NCBI GenBank assembly: GCA_018813405.1
Contig: JAHJBW010000021.1
Location: 1-6,952 of the forward strand
Source of the DNA: Candidatus Margulisiibacteriota bacterium
GTDB lineage: Bacteria > Margulisbacteria > WOR-1 > XYC2-FULL-46-14 > JAHJBW01
Direction: 5' to 3'
Length of the DNA: 6,952 bases
Position 1 is the stretch's first letter, and each line of letters starts with the position of its first letter. The notes under the pieces were generated by a model. It searched no databases, was not told where the DNA came from, and saw only the letters and a program-made list of their open reading frames with translations. This document shows positions 1 through 4,569 of the stretch, one piece after another. Position numbers and translations under genes: made by a program.

Positions 1-449
1 CGCGCGACGATAATGGTCGGCAGATCGAACTCTTTGATCATATCGACAACAAAATAATCCTTCGTTATCGGCACCATCACCCCGCCTGCTCCTTCGACGA
101 GTACAACATCGTGTCTCTTTTTTAGTTCTTTGTATGCTTGAAAAATTGTCTTGCGGAAACCTGCGAATGAATCCCTCGACCCTGAGGCCCTCGGGACCGA
201 AGGGCTTCGCGGTTTCCGAAGGATGGCATACGGTGCCAAGGGTTCCTTAAACTTTATCGGATTAATAAGCTCTAAAGGATCATCTATCTTAAGGAGTTTT
301 TTCAGGAAAAGCGCGTCATTTTCGGCAGCCGGTCCGCAGGAGATTGGTTTCATCACCCCTACATCTAGTCCGTCCTGCCGCAGAGCCTTGGCCAGCGCCA
401 GGGTGATGATTGTTTTTCCCACACCTGTATCTGTACCTGTTATGAACAT
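1..449 (-). CDS. bioD: Dethiobiotin synthetase (BioD), 3' end cut off by window edge
   Basis: ATP-dependent dethiobiotin synthetase, a cytoplasmic enzyme of biotin synthesis that closes the ureido ring of 7,8-diaminononanoate using CO2 and ATP. The 149 visible residues begin MFITGTDTGVGKT, with the Walker A/P-loop at residues 5-13. They continue with the family pattern KPISCG, NPIKF.EPLAPY and the VEGAGG motif at residues 118-123, followed by MVPI. The family is usually about 220-240 residues, so roughly the last third lies outside the window. The ATG at 449 is the only start that places the P-loop correctly. Its nearest Shine-Dalgarno-like GGAG is 13 nt upstream, inside a hairpin arm. The gene lies 50 bp downstream of ssrA and may share its transcript. 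Residues of about 78-99 are Arg/Ser/Pro-rich and not expected in BioD; they coincide with an inserted palindromic element that keeps the frame open. Confidence 0.93.
   Translation of the reverse strand, partial: MFITGTDTGVGKTIITLALAKALRQDGLDVGVMKPISCGPAAENDALFLKKLLKIDDPLELINPIKFKEPLAPYAILRKPRSPSVPRASGSRDSFAGFRKTIFQAYKELKKRHDVVLVEGAGGVMVPITKDYFVVDMIKEFDLPTIIVA
155..217. repeat. Palindromic element inserted in frame inside bioD
   Basis: A 63-bp stretch whose ends pair: GGAAACC at 155-161 with GGTTTCC at 211-217, extended inward by GCGAA (163-167) against TTCGC (206-210) with a one-base bulge. The interior carries nested short GC-rich arms built from CCCTCG, GAGGGC and GCCCT-like words, resembling the hairpin between ssrA and bioD. 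In the bioD frame it encodes about residues 78-99 with no stop. The peptide is Arg/Ser/Pro-rich, unlike the surrounding enzyme, and from the APY to AYKEL landmarks the protein is about 13 residues longer than I expect for BioD. This resembles the behaviour of Rickettsia palindromic elements, which insert in frame in coding genes, but I do not claim homology to them. Confidence 0.6.
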
Positions 450-460
450 AGTTAAGTTTA

Positions 461-499
461 TTCTCCGAAGCCCCGAGCTTGTCGAGGGGCGTAGGAGAA
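461..499. repeat. Palindromic hairpin between ssrA and bioD
   Basis: Two nested stems: outer TTCTCC (461-466) with GGAGAA (494-499), and inner GCCCC (470-474) with GGGGC (486-490), around a core reading GAGCTTGTCGA. On the minus strand the hairpin starts directly after the last tmRNA base. It is not followed by a U tract, so it is not a classical intrinsic terminator; it could serve as a processing or protective hairpin for the tmRNA 3' end. Its distal arm contains the only Shine-Dalgarno-like GGAG before bioD. The core matches a dispersed bacterial repeat type I recall, with arms CCCTTCGACAAG and CTCAGGG. Compared with that form, this copy shows a paired T-A to C-G change, consistent with selection for the stem. 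Confidence 0.65.
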
Positions 500-923
500 T
501 GGAGCTGGCGGGAGTCGAACCCGCGTCCGGAAAGGGCGCCGCGCAAGTCACTACGAGCGTAGCTTCTGTTAAAATTTCACCTTTGGGTTGTCCCGAAGCC
601 AGGACTTCCAAAGGCTACCCCTATCTTTGTTTTTCCAAACCGACCGAAGGGAATGATCGATATGGTATCCGATAAAATAACACCAGGCCCCGGCCCTATC
701 GGCAAGACCGGCTAGTGCTGCCTGCTTAAATTAAGAGGCAAGTGCGTGCTGAGGGACGAAAGCATTTACCAATTTCTCGGCAAATTTCCAATCCACTCTG
801 GCACACAGCGATTCATAAGAATCTGCATTTAAAGTTTTGCCACCAATATTTTACGAGGTTGAGATGACATCCTCGGCTCGCAACTTACGCCTCACATCTC
901 CCCGTCAAAGCCCTTACAGCCCC
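500..923 (-). ncRNA. ssrA: Transfer-messenger RNA (tmRNA, one-piece)
   Basis: tmRNA rescues ribosomes stalled on messages without a stop codon: it enters as an alanyl-tRNA mimic with SmpB and then templates a degradation tag. The 5' end GGGGCUG (923-917) pairs with CAGCUCC (507-501) to form the 7-bp acceptor stem, with one G-U pair and discriminator A at 500. The 5' D-like region GGGCUUUGACGGGG and the segment UUGCGAGCCGAGG...CCUCGUAAA match known tmRNAs, including that of Bacillus. Near the 3' end are GAAGCUACGCUCGUAG and the T arm CGGGUUCGACUCCCG. The tag frame ends ALAS followed by UAA at 733-731. The length, 424 nt, is somewhat above the common 350-400. CCA is not encoded (the gene reads on as TTC), so it must be added. 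The 5' end overlaps the upstream protein gene by 10 nt. Confidence 0.95.
731..841 (-). other. tmRNA tag-peptide reading frame (long tag)
   Basis: The open frame inside ssrA ends ...VPQHALAS then UAA (733-731). Two resume codons in the same frame are possible. GCA at 826-824, after CUUUAAAU, gives a 31-residue tag starting ADSYESLC. GGC at 841-839 gives a 36-residue tag starting GKTLNADS, resembling the GKT start of the Bacillus tag. The GCA lies 26 nt after the CCUCGU element, close to the usual spacing, and the GGC only 11 nt, so I favour GCA. The frame starting GCAAAACUU at 840 stops at once and is excluded. The C-terminus ALAS instead of the usual ALAA still resembles a ClpXP-type hydrophobic end. 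The tag contains Cys, Trp and charged residues, unlike short classical tags of about 8-15 residues. Confidence 0.75.
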
Positions 924-1372
924 CTCACTTCAGCGTTAAGCAAATTAACAAATGTTTGTGCCTGTTCTTCGCCCATCTCAGATTCAAGCATTTGCGCAAA
1001 CTCTTCCCAGGCTTCGGCCTCTTCCATCAGGTCCTTGTTGTCCTTTATGCGCTGCAGCTCGGCCTCTATTTCTTTATGTATCTTGCGATTGGCCTCTTCC
1101 ATGGCGTCCTGCGCGTTAGTAATGCCGGTCATGTCTATGACCCGCTGGATAATCTCTTCAAAGGACAGCTCTTTCTCCCTGGCTTTGGCCGCCGCGGCCG
1201 CCAGCGCGACTGCCATGGCAGCGGCATCCATATGCTCCGGCCCGCGGCCAACGTTCATGCCGCCTTCGGGCCTGGCCGGTGCCGGTTGTTCGCCGCTACG
1301 CCCAACGCCCTTACGCCCTCCCGGGGGCGGCGGCGGAGCGGCGGGCGGTATATTGGACGGTATCCCTGCCAT
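914..1372 (-). CDS. Unknown Pro/Ala-rich, acidic helical protein (152 aa) overlapping ssrA
   Basis: I do not recognise a family. Residues 1-38 are low complexity and Pro/Gly/Arg-rich, including a PPAAPPPPPGG run at 10-19. Residues 49-63 are almost all Ala and Met. From about 65 to 148 the protein is a highly charged, Glu-rich predicted helix or coiled coil ending NLLNAEVRGL. There is no signal peptide or clear membrane segment; the Ala-rich stretch is the only hydrophobic block. The ATG at 1372 follows the preceding gene's stop (1376-1374) by one base and has an AGGA six bases upstream. Met39 or Met48 could be alternative starts if the Pro-rich tail is not translated. The stop TAA at 916-914 occupies tmRNA nucleotides 8-10, so message and tmRNA overlap by 10 nt. 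The opposite strand also stays open here, but that follows from GC-rich Ala/Pro/Glu codons. Confidence 0.8.
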   Translation of the reverse strand: MAGIPSNIPPAAPPPPPGGRKGVGRSGEQPAPARPEGGMNVGRGPEHMDAAAMAVALAAAAAKAREKELSFEEIIQRVIDMTGITNAQDAMEEANRKIHKEIEAELQRIKDNKDLMEEAEAWEEFAQMLESEMGEEQAQTFVNLLNAEVRGL

Positions 1373-1373
1373 G

Positions 1374-1568
1374 TTATCCTATCCCCATTTCGTCGAGCAC
1401 TTCATTGCTCAACACTTTGGCCAGTTCTTCAAGCTTTTGCTGTTCGCTGTCGGACAACGGCCGGTTGGCCATGGTCTTCACTTCTTTTTTCATCTCTTCC
1501 ATCGCGACCTTGTACAGATCTTTTACCGAATAACTCCTGGGTTTTGCCCCTCCTACCCTGCCTATCAT
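1374..1568 (-). CDS. Unknown small helical protein (64 aa) downstream of smpB
   Basis: The frame is longer upstream but would then overlap smpB by nearly 100 bp. I choose ATG at 1568, one base after the smpB stop (1572-1570), with a purine-rich GGGGAAG about 8 nt upstream inside the end of smpB, a typical coupled arrangement. The protein begins MIGRVGGAKPRSYSV and is otherwise charged and probably helical, with an SDSEQQKLEELAKVL segment and the end DEMGIG. No domain, signal peptide or membrane segment is apparent, and I do not recognise the family. The tight spacing on both sides (1 nt to smpB, 1 nt to the 152-aa gene) places it in the smpB-ssrA transcript. It could be a ribosome- or trans-translation-related accessory protein, but that rests on position alone. 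Confidence 0.75.
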   Translation of the reverse strand: MIGRVGGAKPRSYSVKDLYKVAMEEMKKEVKTMANRPLSDSEQQKLEELAKVLSNEVLDEMGIG

Positions 1569-1569
1569 T

Positions 1570-2040
1570 TCACTTCCCCTTTTCCTTAAGAACTCTTTCA
1601 ACTTCTCTTTGAGTTTCTTTACGTTTAATTGATTCTCGTTTTTCATGCTTCTTTTTGGCCCTGGCAAGAGCGATCTCCAGCTTGGCCCAATCGCCCGAAA
1701 AGAACATTTTGATCGGCACCAGGGTCATTCCCTTCTGGGAAACGCTACCAATTATCTTACGCAATTCCGCCTTGTTTAGCAAGAGCTTTCTGGGTCGGGT
1801 GGCGTCTTTGCTGGCAGTCTCCGAGAACCTGCCTTTCGTGTAAGGCGTAATGTGCATTTGATAAATATACACCGCGCCGTTCTCCACCCTGCCAAAGCTT
1901 TCTTTCAGGTTGACGCGCCCCATTCGCACCGACTTTACCTCGGCGCCCGTTAAGGATATGCCGGCGGTGTACTTTTCCATAAGGTTGTAGTCGTGAAAAG
2001 CCCGCTTATTCTGTGCTACTAGCTTGTAATATTTGTCCAT
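1570..2040 (-). CDS. smpB: SsrA-binding protein SmpB
   Basis: SmpB binds the tRNA-like domain of tmRNA and delivers it to stalled ribosomes, its C-terminal tail entering the empty mRNA channel. The 156-residue length is normal. The N-terminus reads VAQNKRAFHDY (family: NKRA.H.Y), followed by AGISLTGAEVKSVRMGRVNL (family: G..L.G.EVKS.R.G..N), then HITPY, ATRPRKLLLNK and GMTLVP in the beta-barrel core. The lysine/arginine-rich tail (HEKRESIKRKE and onward) is the decoding-site helix. The ATG at 2040 matches the usual start of the family. It has no Shine-Dalgarno sequence; a TATAAT box lies only 6 nt upstream, suggesting a leaderless or near-leaderless message. It is the first gene of a minus-strand group leading to ssrA, its RNA partner. 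Confidence 0.97.
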   Translation of the reverse strand: MDKYYKLVAQNKRAFHDYNLMEKYTAGISLTGAEVKSVRMGRVNLKESFGRVENGAVYIYQMHITPYTKGRFSETASKDATRPRKLLLNKAELRKIIGSVSQKGMTLVPIKMFFSGDWAKLEIALARAKKKHEKRESIKRKETQREVERVLKEKGK

Positions 2041-2046
2041 GGCGCT

Positions 2047-2079
2047 ATTATATCACTCTCTGTATATATATCGCGTCAA
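2047..2079 (-). promoter_or_regulatory. Probable smpB promoter with extended -10
   Basis: On the minus strand TATAAT lies at 2052-2047, preceded by TGA (2055-2053), giving the extended -10 pattern TGnTATAAT. A TTGACG lies at 2079-2074, but the spacer is 21 bp, too long for a standard sigma-70 promoter; an extended -10 can work without a -35. The expected transcription start falls on or next to the smpB ATG at 2040. The IS element ends about 50 bp upstream of the TTGACG, so the promoter appears intact. Confidence 0.6.
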
Positions 2080-2128
2080 CTAGCAAGGAAATTTCATGAA
2101 TATCATAGATTATTGTTCTTAGTAAAAA

Positions 2129-2153
2129 TGATCTTCCCCCCAAAAAGTGGACA
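2129..2153 (+). repeat. Left terminal inverted repeat of the IS
   Basis: Twenty-five bases, starting TGATCTTCCCCCC and ending AAAAAGTGGACA, are the exact reverse complement of 3352-3376. The TGGACA at the inner end could act as a -35 with TAAAAT at 2173-2178 (19-bp spacer) ahead of orfA; this promoter is weakly supported. Confidence 0.92.
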
Positions 2154-2195
2154 CAGTAATTCGTGATTTTGTTAAAATATAAAGGGGGAGATTTT

Positions 2196-2489
2196 ATGAC
2201 AAGAAAAGGGCCATACAAAAGATGCAACAAAGAATTTATTAAAGAAACGTTAGAATTAATAAAGACAAGCAAAAAGCCGGTAGCTGCTATTGCCAGGGAT
2301 CTGGGAGTGCATTCAAGCACGCTATATGGCTGGATAAAGCGAGGCTGGGCAGATGATGTTGAGGGAGAAACAAACGGCCTCGAAGAATCCATAAAGATAA
2401 AGCAGTTAAAAAGGGAATTAGAAGATGTAAAACTGGAGCGTGATATTTTAAAAAAAGTGGTGGCCATCTTCTCAAAACAGTCCAGATGA
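2196..2489 (+). CDS. IS3-family OrfA (helix-turn-helix transposase subunit)
   Basis: A 97-residue DNA-binding protein that recognises the element's ends and provides the N-terminal half of the frameshifted OrfAB transposase. Residues of about 12-50 (FIKETLELIKTS...VAAIARDLGVHSSTLYGWIKRG) form the helix-turn-helix. Residues 68-92 (IKQLKREL...LERDILKKVV) form the leucine-zipper-like coiled coil typical of IS3 OrfA. I choose the ATG at 2196 over an upstream ATG at 2163 because GGGGGAG lies six bases before it and the family starts about here. The last four bases, ATGA, overlap the orfB start. Confidence 0.92.
   Translation: MTRKGPYKRCNKEFIKETLELIKTSKKPVAAIARDLGVHSSTLYGWIKRGWADDVEGETNGLEESIKIKQLKRELEDVKLERDILKKVVAIFSKQSR
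2450..2456 (+). promoter_or_regulatory. Probable -1 ribosomal frameshift site (A7)
   Basis: Seven consecutive A residues read TTA AAA AAA G in the orfA frame, a classic A AAA AAA slippery heptamer. A slip of -1 here enters the orfB frame, which is open from this point through SGHLLKTVQ into the orfB ATG, so a full OrfAB fusion can be made. Programmed -1 frameshifting is the usual way IS3 elements make their active transposase. Confidence 0.75.
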
Positions 2490-3346
2490 AATTTAGGTTT
2501 ATTAAAGACCACCGTTTCGCATTTCCGGTTGAGAAGATGTGCCAAACACTAAAGATATCACGAAGCGGGTTTTATAGTTGGATTGGGAGGGATAAAAGCC
2601 AAAGACAGATGAAAAATGAAGTTTTAGTAGAAGAGATTGAGAAGGTTTTTGTAAAAAGCCGTCAGCTGTATGGTAGTCCTAGAATACATGCGGAGTTAAA
2701 CGCGCTGGGATATCATTGCAACAAAAAAAGGGTTGCTCGACTTATGCAAGGTAAATTTATTGCCAAAACCAAGAAAAAATTCAAAGTAACGACCGATTCC
2801 AGGCACAATTTACCGGTTGCACCGAATCTTCTTCGGCAAAAGTTTGTTTCAGAAGCCGCCAATCAAATTTGGACATCTGATATAACGTATATTTGGACCC
2901 AAGAAGGCTGGCTTTACCTGGCAATCGTTCTGGATATCTTTTCCCGAAAAGTTGTTGGTTGGTCGATGAGCCAACGCTTGGAAAGCGATTTGGTTTTAAA
3001 CGCGCTTAACAGTGCCATTGCACGCCGACAGCCGACACAAAAGATTGTTTTTCATTCTGATCAGGGAGTCCAATATGCTTGCTCAGATACAAGACAATTA
3101 CTAAAGAATAATGGGTTTGTCCAAAGCATGAGTCGGAAAGGGAGGTGTTACGACAATGCAATAACAGAAACCTTTTTCCATTCATTAAAAACTGAACAGG
3201 TTTACTTCGAAAGATACAACACAAGAAAGGAGGCGCGGCAGTCTATATTCAATTATATCGAAGTGTTCTATAATCGGGAGAGAAGGCATTCATCTTTAGG
3301 ATACTTGTCACCCAACAACTTCGAAAAGCAATTCGTGAATACTTAG
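2486..3346 (+). CDS. IS3-family OrfB (DDE integrase-type transposase)
   Basis: A 286-residue catalytic half of the transposase, expressed alone from the ATG overlapping the orfA stop and, by -1 frameshift, as an OrfAB fusion. The N-terminal region has the HTH_21-like segment YGSPRIHAELNALGY and a basic linker. The rve/RNase H-like core then carries the DDE triad: Asp132 in WTSDITYI, Asp192 in FHSDQGVQY and Glu228 in NAITETFFHSLK, a DD(35)E spacing typical of IS3. The C-terminus YNRERRHSSLGYLSP is the family signature. No stop or frameshift is present, so the enzyme looks intact. Confidence 0.96.
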   Translation: MKFRFIKDHRFAFPVEKMCQTLKISRSGFYSWIGRDKSQRQMKNEVLVEEIEKVFVKSRQLYGSPRIHAELNALGYHCNKKRVARLMQGKFIAKTKKKFKVTTDSRHNLPVAPNLLRQKFVSEAANQIWTSDITYIWTQEGWLYLAIVLDIFSRKVVGWSMSQRLESDLVLNALNSAIARRQPTQKIVFHSDQGVQYACSDTRQLLKNNGFVQSMSRKGRCYDNAITETFFHSLKTEQVYFERYNTRKEARQSIFNYIEVFYNRERRHSSLGYLSPNNFEKQFVNT

Positions 3347-3351
3347 ATTGC

Positions 3352-3376
3352 TGTCCACTTTTTGGGGGGAAGATCA
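3352..3376 (-). repeat. Right terminal inverted repeat of the IS
   Basis: Exact 25-bp reverse complement of the left end, lying 5 bp after the orfB stop codon (3344-3346). The identity of the two ends indicates a recent or still functional element. Confidence 0.92.
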
Positions 3377-3410
3377 TATTCGTGAAGGAAAAATTAGTGA
3401 GAATAAGCGA

Positions 3411-3483
3411 GGTCTTCTTAAGTGCATGATCTCTCTAAAGACACGAAATTCCTAAAAATTACCCATTCACTTTGGAGAAGACC
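3411..3483. repeat. Imperfect inverted repeat in the gap beside the IS
   Basis: GGTCTTCT (3411-3418) followed by TAAGTG faces CACTTTGG then AGAAGACC (3476-3483); the arms pair over about 14 bases with a two-base bulge and one mismatch. The inside, about 43 bp, is A+T-rich. It lies just downstream of the radical SAM gene on the minus strand, so it might be a long-range 3' hairpin for that transcript, or a tiny relic element. There is no U tract. Otherwise the gap 3378-3489 holds nothing I can identify. Confidence 0.35.
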
Positions 3484-3489
3484 CTGAAC

Positions 3490-4569
3490 TCATTTGATGG
3501 ATAAATACCCAAAATCCCTGGCGGTGTTGAGGTTGGCTTCGGGCAGGGAAGCTCCTGCCAGTGACCAGAGCGCCACCGAAGTGGTGATTATTGTCGGCTC
3601 ACAACTGGTAATGAAAGGGGCGGGGAATAAATCTCTGTCAATGCCTGCGATGTGATCTTTCAGGCCGCCATCGGCGAACAGGCGAAAGAGCCGCGAACTT
3701 TCCAGATTGTTAAGTATTTGCACGATAGAAGAATCCCTCAAACTGCCATATTCTTCCGGCAGGTAGGCGGCGAAACAACAGGTCCCCACATTACCGTTAG
3801 GCCGAATGACCAGTCTTTTCGGGGAGACCACGCTGTGACACCAGCCTTTTCTGTGATGCCATTTTGGATCAAGATCATCGAAGTCATACCCTTTTGATAC
3901 GCTGGTCCTATAGTCGTTCCTGGCGGCGTTCCCCATTTGTAAAATATCGTAACAGCTTTTTATGTGATCGGTGCCTACAAGCCGGGCCAGGGTATTGAAT
4001 GCATCGGTCTTTCTTTCTTTATAAACATTCCCGCTCGCGTAATGAGTGACAAAATACAGATATTCATAGCCTATTTCGCGGCTTATCCGGGCCAGTTCCA
4101 TGAGCTTTTCAAAAACTCCCGCCCCCCGTGTATATTCCATTATACCTCTGTCAAAGGAATCAAAGCTTACCCGAAGTATGACGTTCCCCATATCTTTTAT
4201 TCTCTCAAGGACCTCTTTTGGATTTTTAAAGGTGCCGTTGCTTTCTATCCCAATACCGTTCTGCTGGGGATCATTTGAGATCATGCGGTCTTTTAAGAAC
4301 TCTATCAGGTTAAAAAGTTTATCCTGCCGCACAAAAGGCTCTCCGCCGGTAAAGATCACGCTTCTTACGCCCTTCATCAGCATATATGAGAAAGCCTCCT
4401 TGAGCCGGCTCTCGTCTATTTCATCTTCAGCCCTTGACCCGCCGCGGTAGCAGTGTTTGCAGTTCAGATTGCATGCTCCGGTAAGCTGAACAACAAGATT
4501 GCTGATCTTTTTTGCCGGGCGCGCCCGCGGGATATTCGGGATAGAAGTGGTACGCGCGGTTATTCTCAT
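3490..4569 (-). CDS. Radical SAM protein with partial SPASM-like C-terminal domain
   Basis: A 359-residue radical SAM enzyme. The [4Fe-4S] motif is C33-N-L-N-C37-K-H-C40-Y, the CxxxCxxC that binds the cluster and S-adenosylmethionine. It is followed by GGEP at 75-78 (SAM amino group), IESNGT at 108-113, and the barrel strand LRVSFDSF with its arginine-rich region. The C-terminal part has C244-X14-G259-X4-C264 and then GSLRDSSIVQIL..., the first half of a SPASM or twitch auxiliary-cluster domain. The later cysteine set is missing except C323. Such enzymes modify peptides or make cofactors; the substrate cannot be read from the sequence. The ATG at 4569 overlaps the upstream gene's stop as ATGA, so translation is probably coupled. 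The last 35 residues match nothing I know. No precursor peptide gene is visible next to it. Confidence 0.9.
   Translation of the reverse strand: MRITARTTSIPNIPRARPAKKISNLVVQLTGACNLNCKHCYRGGSRAEDEIDESRLKEAFSYMLMKGVRSVIFTGGEPFVRQDKLFNLIEFLKDRMISNDPQQNGIGIESNGTFKNPKEVLERIKDMGNVILRVSFDSFDRGIMEYTRGAGVFEKLMELARISREIGYEYLYFVTHYASGNVYKERKTDAFNTLARLVGTDHIKSCYDILQMGNAARNDYRTSVSKGYDFDDLDPKWHHRKGWCHSVVSPKRLVIRPNGNVGTCCFAAYLPEEYGSLRDSSIVQILNNLESSRLFRLFADGGLKDHIAGIDRDLFPAPFITSCEPTIITTSVALWSLAGASLPEANLNTARDFGYLSIK

Larger units (their letters stand above)
2129..3376 (+). mobile_element. Complete IS3-family insertion sequence (about 1.25 kb)
   Basis: A 1248-bp element bounded by 25-bp perfect inverted repeats that begin TGATCTTCCCCCC and end GTGGACA internally, of the TG...CA style common in the IS150-like branch of IS3. 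It holds orfA, orfB in the -1 frame, and an A7 slippery run, all undamaged, so it could be active. A 26th matching base outside each end (A2128/T3377) could be chance. I see no 3-4 bp target duplication: the left flank is AAAA and the right flank is TATT. The element is A+T-richer than its neighbours. It sits in the gap between the smpB promoter and the radical SAM operon and breaks no visible gene. Confidence 0.93.

Noticed and set aside
151..675. Plus-strand open frame of 174 codons
   Set aside because: It crosses the antisense of bioD, the hairpin and the 3' half of ssrA; its product matches nothing and the minus-strand features are certain.
839..841. tmRNA tag starting at GCA 840-838 in another frame
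   Set aside because: It stops after three codons (A-K-L-stop), so it cannot be the tag frame.
837..1612. Long plus-strand open frames opposite the two small minus-strand genes
   Set aside because: They run antisense to ssrA, the two small genes and smpB, have Ser/Leu/Pro-rich low-complexity products with no motif, and are explained by Ala/Glu/Lys codons on the other strand.
2048..2545. Minus-strand open frame spanning the IS left end
   Set aside because: It crosses the IS boundary and lies antisense to orfA, which has clear family motifs.
3331..3386. Direct repeat ATTCGTGAA at 3331-3339 and 3378-3386, inside and outside the IS right end
   Set aside because: One copy encodes the orfB C-terminus and the other is outside the terminal repeat; nine bases are easily chance and the positions do not fit a target duplication.
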